DNA of 64,000 bases from Nectonema munidae (GCA_030549495.1 JAUIRK010000046.1:62001-126000); one strand, 5' to 3'; shown: positions 10,566 through 23,449, numbered from the stretch's first letter. Notes: generated by a model not told the origin, from the sequence alone. Made by a program: numbers and translations.

Positions 10566-12320
10566 GTCAAAAATTTCAAGACAATAGGTAAAAAAATTAT
10601 AACCCCTTTAGATCGAAGAGTTTAGGCCGCTTTAAAATTTAAGAAAAGAAAAAGGTCCCTAAAATCAAGGCGAAAACAAGTAAGCTTAATCATTTTGCAA
10701 GGACCGTAAAAAATTTCCCCAATTGTCAGACATTACTCACATTAGAATATAATAGTCATGATAATAAAATAAATAAAATAGTGGCGATTCTAGATTTTTA
10801 GGAGTGGGGGCAAACAGGGGCTAAGTTTTTTATTTGATAATTTACACGATTTCCCATTAAATTAGCAATTTACTAAATAATACATATATTTTACTTTTCT
10901 TTTATTATTTTTTCAATTATCCTGAAGATTATTTTATAATATATTGGAACGTTGGCGTTTAAAAGTTTCAAGAAGTGTCCTATTTGTTGAATGTAAAACT
11001 GTAAATAATATTTATTGTAGATATAATTGAATTTTCTTATATTATATATATAGACATAAATAATAGATGAGTGAGAAAATTTTATTATAAAAAAAGAGAG
11101 TTCACAAAATAATAAAGTGGAGCAAACTAGTGTATATATGTTAATATTTATAATATATATTCACATGAAGAACTATATCTTCTTTTTCAAGATATCATTA
11201 TAGGAAAAAACAATAGCCAAATATGGCCGTGAATTAGATTTTTCCAGTAATATAATTTTATTGCAGACGAAAATTATAAAAAAAAAACATTATAGTTTGT
11301 AGGTTGTTTGATGCGCCTCGCATACATAAGCCACCTATGCTGGTTTACAGGCAACAACACGTTACCCGGCAGAAAAAAAAAAAAAACATTATAAAATTAA
11401 AAGTTTTTAAATGAATATGTTTCAAACTAAAACATTTAAAAGTAGCTGATTTTTATTCACTATAATTACTCTTTAACAATTAGAATGATATATTTTGAGT
11501 TTCAGTTATGATCAACTATATAATTTTGATTAAAATCCAAAATCCGGTTCGATTATTAGGTATTTGAAGTGGGGGGGGGGCAAGCGAAAAACTGGAGGGG
11601 GCGGAAGGAGTTACGTTATATTAGGTTAATTTATAATGACCTTTTGGCTTAAAGTGGCTAGAGAATTCGTATTACTTCGTTATAGGCACACTATTTTAAA
11701 CATAAATATAAAAACATTTATTTACATTCATTTTTAATTATTAGAGAATAAATAAAATAAATTTCTATTATAACGAGTTTCAAAAAGGTATACTCTAAAA
11801 TTGGTATTATCATGTTTATATCCGTAATCCTAATTACTCCAATACTGCTAATTCCGAAGCGGGAAATCAGGATAAGCTTTTGTCCCACTAGAAATATCTC
11901 ATAAGGCAAGTTTCTAAAATAGCCTTTAGCAACTAATCTCTAGATCTCCTTTCTCGTGACAGAGTTGTTTCAAACCAAACGATTAAGAGGTGAAAAATGA
12001 AAAATGGGCACTTTATCCTGTAGCTTCATGTAGAGGAAGTTCCACAGTTCTAACAAAAAGTTGCTCTAAGAGAAAATGACTCTGATTTCAAATTACCACT
12101 TCCTTGTTGTTTATCCTCATGGGTGTGCAAAGGCTAAAATTTCCAATCTTGAAAACAAAATGGAGTGCGTAAGGAAAGGCATTTGGACGTATAAACAATG
12201 CCCTACTTACATTTATGCAATGATCCGAACATACAAAGTTCGGGGTACAACCACAATTACCCCACGGGCTCCTCCAAGTGCTTAAGACAAAAAGAATGGT
12301 AGAAAAATTTGCAATCGAAA
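10566..12320. other. Intergenic, very AT-rich, no gene seen
   Basis: Low-complexity AT sequence with a G run near 11571-11580. The frame at 12076-12285 is somewhat less AT-rich and may be an eroded upstream part of the following LINE, but shows no motif. Confidence 0.5.
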
Positions 12321-12329
12321 AAAAGGATT

Positions 12330-14345
12330 AGAGATTTGCTACGTGAAATGTAGGTCCACTTAACCTGAAGGTTTTGAGATGATAGAAGAAATGGAAAAAT
12401 GAAGTATTGAAGTCATGTGTGTTCAGGAAAATAAGCGGGGAAGCAACGCTGTGAAAGAAATAGGAGAAGGGTACAAAAAATAGCCGAATGGTGGGTATAC
12501 AATCGAAGAAGTATGATCACATAGAAGAAATTTGGCAAAAGATAAAGAAGACTTTAATAATAGTAGATGAAAAAGTCTTAGGGCGTACAAAGCCTAGAAA
12601 AATGAAAAGGAAACATGGTGGTGAAAAGAAAGTGTGTTAAAAGAGAAAAAAAGACATTTTAAAAATTACAAAAATAAACTTGAATGTTGATAAAGAACTA
12701 TATGAATAAAAGAAGAGAAGCTAAAGGGAGTATTGCGCTTATAAAAAAAACAAGGGACACAACAACTTTATGAAGATTTAAGAACAAAAGAAGAAGAGAA
12801 TCGAGCATACAGAATTAAGAATAGGAGGGGAAAATCTTTTTAAAAACTTTTGAATATGGGAAATAAAAAAGAAGAGCAATAAGAAGGGCTCAAAATTATA
12901 AGAACAGAAAAATAAAAACAAATTAGAAAAATGAAGAATTATAAAGGAAATGGATTTAGCGAGGTTAATTTTAATATGCTAAAAGCTGGAGGCCATGAAA
13001 CTTGCAAATAGATGATAGATCTATTAAGAAAGGTGTGGATTGAGGAAAAAATAACTGAAGATTGGATGAAAAGCATACTAGTACCCATTTGTGAAATTAA
13101 AGGGATGTTTTAGAATGTGGTAGTTATCAGTGTCAAGTTAATGAAACACAGATTGAAATTATTGGAAAATTTTTCGAAAAGAGAATTCGACCAGTGGTAA
13201 AAATCATAAAATAATTTGCATTTATGCCTGGAAAGGGTATGGTAAATGCAATTTTTGTTTACAAACATTAATAGATATTCATCTATTATTATTATTAGAT
13301 ATATATATAATAGATAGTATGCTGTTGTTTTGTAGATTTAGAAAAAGCACATGGTACTATAAACAGAGAAGTAGTGTATTGGTGCTTGCGCAAAAAAGAG
13401 TATCCAAAAAATTGATTAGGTTGGTTCAAGAAATCTACATAGACTGAAAACAAGTATTAAAACGTTAAAATTATTTTAAAAGAATTTGATGTAAGAACAG
13501 TACTACATCCAAGTTCGGCATTGAGCCTATTATTATTTGCGTTTATTATAGATGAATTATCCAAACATCTAAGAAAAAAACATCTTTGGGAATTCTTATT
13601 TGCAGATGACTTAACTATATTGCCAGATAATCAGGAACAACTTAAAGAGAGAATAATAAAATGACAAGAAAGTTTAGAGAAATTTGTATTAAAGATAATA
13701 CAAAAAAGTCAGAATTTATGGTTTGTAGCAAAAAAGAAGAACAACAGATAATCATTGAAGATAGACATTGAGAAAAGCTTAAACACGTAAAAAGTTTTAA
13801 ATACTTGGACTACCAAATTATCAATAGAGGAAATTGTGAACAAGATGTTCAAGCCAGAGTTAATGCTAGCAGGTTGAAATGGAAATAAGTGAAGACTTTT
13901 ATCATTGAAAGATGATAACTCCGAAAAATATTTTCATATGGATGCGAATAGTCGAGTTTGAAGAAGAAAAATGAGAGGAAATTAGCCCCTACCGAGATGA
14001 AGATGCTTAGAAAGATGATGGAAGTGATAGTGAGGGATAGAATACGAAGTGGGAAGAAAAACGGGAGTTACGAAATTCGTGTTATCAGTGGTAGAGGATA
14101 GAAAACTCATATGGTACTGGCATATTATAAGAAGGAAAGAAAATATTGTTGTATGTCAAGCGCTAGGCAACTATGTGGTTGGAACAAGAAGTAGTGGCGG
14201 ACAACGCAAAATATGGAAAAAAAAATCTCAAGGAACGACTCAATAATCTTAAACGAAGCAAAAGTAACGCAAAGAATTGAGAGAAATGGAGAGAGAGGAT
14301 TGCTGCCACCGAGCTCCAACTTTGTAACAAGTTATAGTCAAGAAG
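12330..14345 (+). pseudogene. Decayed non-LTR retrotransposon (RTE/craniofacial-like), endonuclease to C-terminus
   Basis: Fragments of one polyprotein can be followed across frames. First is an endonuclease start (IEEMEK, then IEVMCVQENKR). Next are reverse-transcriptase pieces around 13330-13640, including a diverged F/Y-A-D-D region at about 13603-13625 (LFADDLTI in one frame). Then come KKSEFMVCS and KHVKSFKYLDYQI near 13700-13830, the region after the catalytic core. The 3' end near 14110 reads LIWYWHIIRRKEN, equivalent to the RWFGHV tail seen at position 1. Stops and frameshifts are frequent, so the copy is old and inactive. The 5' boundary is uncertain. Confidence 0.75.
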
Positions 14346-14349
14346 AAGA

Positions 14350-16740
14350 CCCATAATCTGTTTGTCGGATTGATTTGGCACTTTATTACTAAAATTTTGC
14401 TAATGCCTGCCTAAGCTATTAATTCTTGCCAGTAGTAGAAACGTAGTGTCTTGATCTAGGGATATTGGATTCGAATTTCGATCTTAACCATTATTATCTT
14501 ATGTCTAGTTTCATTTGGATGGAATTTTGATAACTAAAAAACTCTATCAAAAATGATTATAAGGAACAAAATTTTTGACACTTATTGAGATAAATATATC
14601 CATTATCCAAAGAAATCCACTTTGAGTTTTTACAAAATCTTTTATAAAACCTAAAGTTAAGGAACTTGTTAGATTCATCTTGCGCAAAAATAGTAACAAA
14701 TTTTTTCCCAATAAAGGGTGTTTTTATCCAGTAATTTTTCCCATAAATTTCTAAAAATTAAAAATCCTTAAACATCTGGTGAATAATTGATTACTAAGTT
14801 AAATTGTAAGAAATCTTTTGAAAATGAAAAAAAACAATAAACATTCCATTAAATAAAGAGGTTTCAATATACGATTATTCAAAGTGCACGAAATACAGTG
14901 ACTATTTGTTTTTTAATTCATCGATCAAAAGATTATAAAAATATAAGGGTTAGAGTGAAAGAAGATTTAAATTAAAATTGTTGCAAATTGAACTTTGGTA
15001 TAGAAACAGGAAAATTTGTCATTTGTCTATATAATTTTTGTCTTTCATTAGTTGAGGTATGTTTATAAAATCAGACAGATGGTGAAAAAATTAGAATACA
15101 ATCTAATAAATTGGGTAAGTGATAATTAAGACAATCCCTATAAATTGTTTGCATCTATTTATTTTTTTACATCTTTTTACTTTAAAGTCAATAGTTAAGT
15201 AATGGCCGAATTAGCATTTTTTTAAAGAAAAAATTATAAAAAATTTCTTGTTTCTAAATTTGATTTTTCTAATTTTAGGGATTTTGAAGAATCTCGAATT
15301 TTTATTTCCTCATTTTAAAAAATCTAAGGTAGTAGAGTTATGTCAAAGTTTTATGACCTGATATATTAATTTCGACTCTAACTGAATATATGATTAATGT
15401 ATCTACATGAGAATCTAGGGAACAGAAACTATATATAATATATATACACAGTATTTAAAGTGAGGGTATGGATTAGTGATACGTAGGTAAATCTAAATCT
15501 TATATTTAAAATTTAATACTCTTTTCGATTCCTTTATTGATTCTTTATAAAGAGCTCTAAAAGGTTGAATAAACATGGCTGATGGGAATTTATAATCATT
15601 AACATTTCAATTTACTCTAAATTTTGCCTAACGTTACATGTCACATAAATTTTTACCTCGAATTTTTATGCATATCCTTTTTCAAAATTTTGAATTTTTA
15701 ATAAAATTTATCCAGAAATTTTATTTTTTTAAAGAGCTTGTACTCTAGTATTTAAAATCCAAAAGATACCCTTATGTTTTCTAGCCAAGAAAAGAGAACT
15801 TGTTTTAATTTTAAATGCTCAAAATAAGTTTCATTCTAAATAATTACCTAAAATTCAATTCTTTTTATCATAGATTGCACCATATAACAGATCAACAACG
15901 GTGGCAATATGCGTACTTTTCCGTTTTCACTCTTATTTCAAATATTTAGTGCTATACTAGCATTCTAAAAAATTACTTATGAGCTATATTTAACCGAGGG
16001 AACATTTAGAAATTAAAAATACAAAAGATGGTAAAACTCGCGTTAGAAAAGCATTAATAACATAATGGGATTTTCTTTAAATATAGACACTTGTATTTAT
16101 AGATGCGTTAAATCTAAAAAACGAGCTTATGAATGGCTGAATTATAGAAAATCTTTAGTCTTAAATTTATTTTTAAAGCATTTGTCTCTGATAAACTTGC
16201 ATACCATTAAATGAACACTGAATGCTTTAACTAAGTTTGATTTTTTATATCAAGTATACACTCTTTTTTTTTATAAGCAACCGATTTGTTAAGAGGTCAG
16301 GTCTCAAATCAGGCTTAAAATTAAGCAACTTGTTTAGCAACCATCATGTGGATCTCTTGTTAAATTTTAATAAGACTCATTTCAATTTATTATAATTATA
16401 AAATTTTTAGGAAATTAATAAATTAAGAAAATAACGCTAAGGAACTTGAGGTCTAAAAAAGCCTTTACCCCCTAGCAACCTGATTCAGAAAATGAAGTTG
16501 CTTATAAAAAATAGGTGTAATCGGAATTAAAATTGGAATCAGCTTTTTTAAGAAATCAGAATCGAACAAAATTTTTGTATCTTTTCATCAGTAGTTTGCC
16601 TCATGCTGGACAGCTTTGTAGGGATGGATCACAATGATCAGAGCGTTGATATCAACTTCCTATTAGATTTAAATAAAATATTTATTACTTAAGACATTGC
16701 TAGTGAAAGTGCAGTAAATTTGTTTTCAAAAAAAGCATAA
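14350..16740. other. Intergenic; a B-box-like motif only
   Basis: No open frame of note. GGATTCGAATTTCGAT near 14467 resembles a pol III B box and could be the trace of a SINE. A segment at 16520-16590 shares words (AATCAGAATCG..CAAAATTTT) with 34650-34685, marking another dispersed repeat. Confidence 0.4.
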
Positions 16741-16746
16741 CATTAA

Positions 16747-16845
16747 TTATGTTTCCTTGATTGTGGCTCTAAAGTCTAATATCATGTTTTTTATTTCTAT
16801 AGCAGAGAAAAGTCGTTCCACACAGGTCTGTGTCTGAAGGAAAGT
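16747..16845 (-). pseudogene. hAT transposase C-terminal dimerisation fragment
   Basis: The minus strand encodes TFLQTQTCVERLFSAIEIKN and continues to a stop at 16747-16749. The pattern TQxxVERLFSAIxxI is the conserved core of the hAT C-terminal dimerisation region. Nothing else of the transposase can be recognised upstream. A 90-codon frame at 17424-17696 on the same strand might be a further remnant but has no motif. Confidence 0.6.
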
Positions 16846-16849
16846 ATTT

Positions 16850-18117
16850 GCAATAAGAAAAAAACAGTATAAAAATGCTTACATACTTTCATTATAATAA
16901 GATCCTGATTTACAAAGGAATCACTAATATTTAACCAACTTTGATTCATCTAAAAGCGAAAGACTCCTTTATTCTGACTACCGATCCTTAAAAAAAATCT
17001 AATTCCAAATGCGATCAATTATACCTTTTTTAGTTAAAAAAATTTATTCGGATGTTATTTTTTTTTATTGAATTTTTTCAAACTCGTATTTTTCGGGTTG
17101 CGTACAGCTTCGACATCCAATTTTTGGGAGTGTCCCATTTTAATCAATAAAATAATCACACATCCTTTTATACTAAACCAACCATGCTGATTTCATTTCT
17201 TCATTCAGTTTTTGCAATTAGGCTTTAAAAATGTCTTAAACTGCCAATAAAATTGAGGTTAATGATTGAAAATGGTCTATAAAAATATATGAATTTTAAT
17301 AACTATCCAAATTGATATCTGGATGTTGCAATTTTTAATTAAATATTTTTACGTAATTTTAAAGTATATAGATACCAGGACCTAAATAGAATTTGTGTTT
17401 CTAACTCATTAAGCAACATTAGTTTATGTTTTTTTCTCATGTGTGAGTAATATTATTTTATGTTCACTTTTGTTTCTAAATCCAGTGGAATAGTTCATCA
17501 GCGCAATATCCAGAGGTATATAAGAGACTAGAGGCCTGTTATACTTTGATTGAATGTTACCACCACCTAGCGATAACAAGTCACAATAAATAGGAAAAAC
17601 AACCTTTTTTTGAGTCAGGGTTTTCTCGTTCATCCAACATTGTTTTATATTTAAACTTATGCTTAGCTCATTTGCCTCAAAAAGTTGATCTTTCAATTCA
17701 AATGATTTTAGGCATGAAAATATTTAACCTTTTTCAGTAAGGAAAAAGTCTTTGTATAGAATCGTTTTAAATGATGACATTGCGTTTTGTTTACAATATG
17801 AAATCTTGAAAGGTTGTTGAATTTCAATTGTTATTTAAAATATCATTTTCTGTCCACAATGCTTTTTTTTTAATTAAATTTCAGCTAACTGTATTTTAGT
17901 GTCCATTTTCGAAGCTTTTTTCGACGATAAATACGCTTGCTAAGAAAAAATGGTAATTAAATATTATTTAAAGCAAAATTTATTTCAACTATGCGCGTGC
18001 GTTAATTTAATTGATTTTTCAAAATCTACTGTTGGATAATAATTGAAGGTTGGATATTCGATCATGACTACTGAAATTGTAAAAGGTTAAATTTAATTAT
18101 TTCTATCTATTTTTAAG
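16850..18117. other. Upstream region of RABGGTA; no separate gene supported
   Basis: AT-rich sequence. A pyrimidine-rich tract ending TTCTATCTATTTTTAAG at about 18117 precedes the RABGGTA start and resembles a splice acceptor. Confidence 0.4.
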
Positions 18118-18128
18118 AATGGCTAGCA

Positions 18129-19892
18129 ATGCACGGTCAAGTTAGAGTAAAAACAACTGCCGAGAAAGAAAAGGAAATAAAAGAAGCGAATGATAAGTTA
18201 GCAGATGAGTACTTGCGTGGACTGAGTGAACTAAATGAGAAGTTTCGCATAACGCTTCAATCTCCCAACACCCGCGAAGACTTGAAGGTTTTATCTGAGA
18301 AGATCCTACTCAATCCCGACGCCTACTTTCTATGGAATCACAGAAAACGCGCGCTGCTGCACTTAAAGAGTAGGGAAAGTGTGGAGAGCATGGATGTGCT
18401 TTGGCAAGCAGAGTTAAAATTTATCATCCCTTGCTTGCAGTTGCATCCAAAATCATATTCCGTGTGGTTTCATCGCAGATGGGTGATTGGAGAGTACCAG
18501 AATGTGAGTGTTGAAAAGGAGGTGAAGTTTTGTGAGTCGTGTTTGAATTTGGATGAACGCAATTTTCATTGCTGGGATTATAGAAGATTTTTGGTTGCCA
18601 AATTTAAGTTATCTCCTCTTAAAGAGCTTGATTTCACAAAGCGTAAATTGTGTCAAAACTTTTCCAACTATTCCGCATGGCACAATCGCTTGTGTATTCT
18701 AAAAACCCTGCCATCTGTCAATAAGTACTTTGACGAAGAAATTGATTTGGTGGAAAACGCTCTTTACGTTGACGCGTGTGACCAAAGTCCATGGTACTAT
18801 TACCTCTGGCTCTTAACCGTCATTATCAATTACAACTTCAAAAGTCCTTGCTTGTATGTCGAGAATTTTGTCTTGAAAAGAAACACCTCCTCTCAAAGTG
18901 TTCACATTTTTATCCTTTTAAAGGCAAAAGATTTAATCAAAGATACGATCTTGTCAAAAAACACATTCCATGTCTGCGTCACAGTGTTTGAGTGTAGCCA
19001 ACAAAGTGATACGGATGATGACAAAGACGTTGTACTCCAAAAGATTCACTACGATTTAAACGACTTCAATGTGAATTTACAAAGACTGCATAATCAAGTT
19101 ATCGTCTTTAACATAAATCCCGACAAAAAATACCTATTCATGTGTTGCATCACCCAGGCAGATGTAGATATTGATAAAATAGAAGTCTACTTGAATCCTC
19201 ACATTGAGTACAAAGTTTTCACCGCTTTAGATAAGGAAAGACTTTTGATACAGGAAAATGAAGTGATTTGGCAAAAACAAATGGAAAGTCTTGAAGAGCT
19301 ACACAAGCTAGAGCCGAATAGCAAGTGGTGCTTGCTCTCTTTGCTAATCCTAAGAAATCTATTTTCTTTGTGTGCTAATCAATTTTCTTCAAGTATCGAT
19401 AAACTCTGCAAAATTGATTATTACAGAAAAAATCGCTACATCCATCTTCAGAACAAATACAATTTGGCTGTTAATTTGAGCGAAAATAAAACTGCTAATT
19501 ATTTATCTCTTTCTTCCACCAATTTAAGAGATATTGTCTTACCCCCTTTGTATGTAACTTTTTATCATTTCAAGTATATCACATCCATAAACTTCTCATC
19601 AAATTGCATAAGGCATCTTTTGTGGTGCTATAATTTTTCCTTCCTCATTGACCTAAATGTCAATCACAATTCCATAAAATCTCTGGATGGCGTTCAAAAC
19701 CTAGTTTATCTAAAGAAAATATATATTGAAAGTAACAAGATTGATAAAGTTCACGAAATGAGATATTGTAAGTTTTTACAACTTCATCTCCTATCGATGC
19801 AAGGAAACCCTGTCTGTCAGGATGAAAAATTCAATTCTCAGATTTTCAAACTCTTACCAGATATGATTCTGGAACAAAAAATTTCCTTTTGA
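18129..19892 (+). CDS. RABGGTA: Rab geranylgeranyltransferase alpha subunit
   Basis: The 587-residue protein opens with MHGQVRVKTT, the characteristic N-terminus of this subunit, which fixes the start. Five protein-prenyltransferase alpha repeats are visible by their (N/D)xxxW..R(R/K) cores: residues 60-76 (YFLWNHRKRAL), 105-120 (YSVWFHRRWVI), 141-156 (FHCWDYRRFLV), 178-191 (YSAWHNRLCIL) and 215-230. A diverged insert follows, where vertebrate enzymes carry an Ig-like domain. Residues 457-565 form a leucine-rich repeat block (INFSSNCI, LDLN-like LIDLNVNHNSI, KIYIESNKI). Length matches the family (about 570). With the beta subunit and Rab escort protein it transfers geranylgeranyl groups to Rab C-terminal cysteines in the cytosol. 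The coding region has no intron. An out-of-frame ATG at 18119 opens an 8-codon upstream frame overlapping the start. A poly(A) signal lies at 19979. Confidence 0.96.
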   Translation: MHGQVRVKTTAEKEKEIKEANDKLADEYLRGLSELNEKFRITLQSPNTREDLKVLSEKILLNPDAYFLWNHRKRALLHLKSRESVESMDVLWQAELKFIIPCLQLHPKSYSVWFHRRWVIGEYQNVSVEKEVKFCESCLNLDERNFHCWDYRRFLVAKFKLSPLKELDFTKRKLCQNFSNYSAWHNRLCILKTLPSVNKYFDEEIDLVENALYVDACDQSPWYYYLWLLTVIINYNFKSPCLYVENFVLKRNTSSQSVHIFILLKAKDLIKDTILSKNTFHVCVTVFECSQQSDTDDDKDVVLQKIHYDLNDFNVNLQRLHNQVIVFNINPDKKYLFMCCITQADVDIDKIEVYLNPHIEYKVFTALDKERLLIQENEVIWQKQMESLEELHKLEPNSKWCLLSLLILRNLFSLCANQFSSSIDKLCKIDYYRKNRYIHLQNKYNLAVNLSENKTANYLSLSSTNLRDIVLPPLYVTFYHFKYITSINFSSNCIRHLLWCYNFSFLIDLNVNHNSIKSLDGVQNLVYLKKIYIESNKIDKVHEMRYCKFLQLHLLSMQGNPVCQDEKFNSQIFKLLPDMILEQKISF

Positions 19893-19978
19893 TCATGTGA
19901 TTTTATTTCAAGTTTATCTTATTTTAAATTATTTTCATATTTTTATTTTCAGACAAACTGTTTTTTAATTTTTATTGA

Positions 19979-19984
19979 AAATAA
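19979..19984 (+). terminator. Poly(A) signal AATAAA for RABGGTA
   Basis: A canonical AATAAA lies 87 bases after the stop codon in an AT-rich 3' region. Confidence 0.7.
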
Positions 19985-20084
19985 AGAAAATATCATTGCC
20001 ACTAAGGCATTTAATTTTTTGAAATAAGACCCAAAATATAAGAGACCAATGACTAAACCAAAATTTTCAAAATGATATATGCCG

Positions 20085-22574
20085 CGGAATGATTACTGGT
20101 GTGCCGTGAAGAGATTATAGGTGAAAGATACAAAGGTAAAAATAAAGGTACCTTGGGGTGTTTTCATCGAGAAGGCCAGAGGCCGCTTATATCGAACTAT
20201 GAGAAAGTTTTCAGGAGCGGGATTCGAACCCAAGACTTTGAATTTGGAAGTCACACGCTCTACCCAACCTACTCACGCCCCCAAGAAGTTATGAAAGCTT
20301 TTATTACAAGTTGTTATAGGTGGAACACAGCTTTCATGTCGTAATAACCGGAGTTGTTTGTATTGATAAATACTAACTCACACATTATTACTTACGTGCT
20401 TAAATATCAAAAAATAAATTGAATGATATATCGTTTATTTAAATTTTTGGATGTTTCGAATTTTTGCATAATAATAAACATTGGTGAGGGTTGTAATGCT
20501 TGGTAATATAAATTTTATTTTATTTATATATCTCAATTACAATATTAACAGGTTCTTTGTAAATATTTTTTATTTAATATTTAAGTGTTCTAAATTGAGG
20601 TTTTAATAGGAAAAATAAAAAATATGTTTAAATTTAATAAAAATCATGTTTGTTTTATTTTTTTAAGTTTAGATTTAATTCATTCTTAATTATGGACAAG
20701 TTTCTAAAAAGAAAAGGCGATGGGGACAAGAATAATTCAACTTCATTTAAAAAACCAAAAGTTCATCTGTTGTATAATGATGATTACTTGAAATTTGGAT
20801 TTCATTGGACTGAAGATACACAGATTCCTTCACCGCTGTGTGTTGTGTGCGACCAAACGCTGTCTAATGAATCAATGGTTCCAAGTAAGATGAAAAGACA
20901 CCTTACTACTAATCATCATAGCCTTCAAGCTAAAAATGTTGATTATTTCCAACTGTTGTTAAGAAATAAATAACTGTATCCGAAAAAGCGCAATTAGCTT
21001 CATATGAGGTGGCAGAAATTATTGTTCTTAAATCGAAGTCTCATGTTCTTGCAGAATCAGTAATCCTTCCAGCATGCAAAAAGATGGTGAAAATTATGCT
21101 TGGCGATAAGGCCGAACAAGAAATTAGCAAGATTCCTCTTTCAAACAATACAATTTAGAGAAGAATTCTTGACTTGTTTGATGATATTGAAGAAAGTGTA
21201 ACATCTAAATTTCAAAATAGTCTGTTTGCTCTTCAAATCGATCAATCCACTGATATCAGTAATCACGCACAGTTAATTGCATTTTTACGTATCATTGATG
21301 AAGATGCCATAATTAATTAATTTCTATGCTGCAAACAGGTAGCCACAACTACAAAAGGTCAAGATATTTTTGATACAATCACGATATGCCTCGAAAAATA
21401 TGGCTTACCATGGGATTCATGCGTGGGAATATGTACCGACGGAGCTCCATCAATGGTTGGTTCTGTTAAAGGTTTTACAACTTTAGTGGAAAAACAGAAT
21501 CCTAACATTGTGCGAACTCATTGTTTTTTACACAGAGAAGTTTTAATTTCAAAGATAACACAAAATGAACTAAAGGAGGTATTGGATCAAGTGATTGAAA
21601 TGGTGAATTTCATAAAAACTCGGCCAATGAAATCCAGAATTTTTAAGTTGCTGTGCAAGGATATGGATTTTTTTTTTGAAAATGAAAAACTTAATAGATT
21701 TTGTAAATACCTTAAAAATGATTTATGGATGTCCATTAAGTGAAATATTTGGACATATTAATAGTCTGAACAGCAATATGCAAGGTAGAAATGAAAACAT
21801 TCTTACGGCTACAGATAAGTTAATTACTTTTAAGAAAAAAATTGCAATATGGAAGAATAGAATGAAGGTAGACGATTTTCATATGTTTACATCAGTTCGC
21901 GAAACCTGCTTAACCGAGATGGTTCCGATTTAAGCATTTGACATGTTTAGAAAATAAAATTAAAGAATATTTTCCTTCAATCAGCATTGAAAAATTTGAT
22001 TGGATTCGCAATCCTTTCCTAGATTTATCGATGATCAATCTTTCCAATTTTGAGTTATGTGAAGAGGAAGAATTAGCAAGCCTTTCCAGTGATCGTGGAC
22101 TAAATTGAAGTACACACAACTGCCATTAGACGCCTTTTGGATTTCTGTTATGGAAGAGTATCCAACTCTAAGTAAAAAAGCCATCAAAGTCTTACTCCAA
22201 TTCTCAACTTCGTACCTATGTGAGCTGGGATTTTCTTACCTAAACAACATCAAAAATAAAAAACGTGAAAGACTTTAAAACATTGAAGAAGAGTTAAGAG
22301 TATGTCTCTCTCACATTCGCCTATGTATGGCAGCAGTAGTCAAGAAGCACCAGACATTCCCACTGACATTCACAATTATTATTCTATACCCGATACTGAA
22401 TACAGGATATGTTTTATTTGTGTGAATAAAAATTTTCCTTATATGATCTATATTTTTAATATTTTATTGAAAAAAGGCTTTATGAGTAGAAAATATTCAT
22501 TTTTTGGATGTGTGCCGCGAAAATTTGAATAGCTCAAAAGTGTGCCGCCATGTAAAAAAGGTTGGGAACCACTG
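20085..22574 (+). pseudogene. hAT transposase relic 1 (ZBED5/SCAND3-like)
   Basis: From the ATG at 20692 a BED-type zinc-finger region is readable (CVVCDQTLSN near codon 60, with ..MKRHLTTNHH completing the Cys2-His2 set). The RNase-H-like catalytic domain follows: LQIDQSTDISNHAQL at about 21230, CTDGAPSMVGSVKG at 21428, and THCFLHRE at 21510. The C-terminal dimerisation block (LCELGFSYLNNIKNK) is at about 22220. In-frame stops (for example 21156-21158 and near 21318) and frameshifts disable it. The right end AAAAGGTTGGGAACCACTG (to 22574) is a typical hAT terminal repeat. The sub-terminal word TGTGCCGC occurs near 22510 and 22541, and TGTGCCGTG appears at the left near 20100, so the left end is close but its terminal repeat is lost. 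Confidence 0.85.
20139..20281 (-). repeat. tRNA-derived SINE (GGGGCGTGAG family)
   Basis: In plus orientation the copy reads GGTACCTTGGGGTGTTTTCA, then a reversed B box GGGATTCGAACCC, and ends CTACTCACGCCCCC. It therefore lies on the minus strand. It sits inside or at the left edge of the hAT relic that follows. Confidence 0.75.
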
Positions 22575-23449
22575 GTAGATGGTAAAGTTATCGATCCGCT
22601 CCACAAAACCTAACTTTTCTTAGAGAATGTACATGATTTCATCTTTTCATGCTGATTTTAGGAAAATCTTTTTTTTCTATTATTTTAGATGCTTGATTTT
22701 AGAAAAATCTTTTTTTCCATTATTTTCTATAGCAAATCCAAGAAATGTCTAAATAAATATAAGCATTATTTGAAAGTAGTATTAACTATGAAGCAATCAT
22801 TGCATAGAATTCATTGATAGTGTTTATTGAAAATAATTCTTTGAAAAAACTCGCCTCCACTGAGACTCGAACCACATTCCTCTGAATATCAAATAAGAAA
22901 GCATCTCCATTAGAGCCAAGTGATGTTTTCTGAAATTTTATGGCATATAAATAAATGAGCAATTTATCGTTTCCAAAAATTATGCTGATTTTAAAGTCAA
23001 TAACTTTAAATTAGACACCTGATTCACTGTTTTATTATGCGCTACAAAATCAAGTAAAAATAACTTAATTTGAAAATTGCCTTACCCAAAAAGTCTCTCA
23101 ATATTAATTACTTAAAACATACTTCATTAAAATCGAAAAATGTAAATATAAAAAAACTGATGTTCCATGAATATGATAGATTATTCCACCTCCATAAGCG
23201 ACCGCTACTTCACAAGGATATCTCGTTTTAGTTATTCAATTGAAGAGTTCAGTAAGTGCTATATACATATCTTTTTTAAAACGTTTTGCTATTTTTAAAA
23301 TAATACTTTAATGTCCACTTAATGTTTTCCTTGTCATTTTTATCCCTTTCAGTTAAAAATATTGGAATTCAAATGTGTCCTAGGAATCTTCCAAGAACAC
23401 GTCTATCCATTCTTATAACCTCTGGTCGTGACTCGTCAAAAGGGAACAC
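22575..23449. other. Intergenic with a tandem duplication and a tRNA-like block
   Basis: 22655-22735 holds two imperfect copies of a unit of about 42 bp (TGATTTTAGGAAAATCTTTT). At 22845-22925 the minus strand carries an A-box-like TTGGCTCTAATGGAGATGC and a B-box-like GGTTCGAGTCTC, resembling a tRNA pseudogene or SINE head. No gene is seen. Confidence 0.5.

Noticed and set aside
17424-17696. 90-aa minus-strand frame upstream of the hAT C-terminal fragment
   Set aside because: No motif or splice signal; kept only as a possible remnant of the same hAT.
22845-22925. Possible tRNA gene on the minus strand (GGTTCGAGTCTC)
   Set aside because: The acceptor stem and anticodon arm cannot be paired convincingly; more likely a SINE head or tRNA pseudogene.
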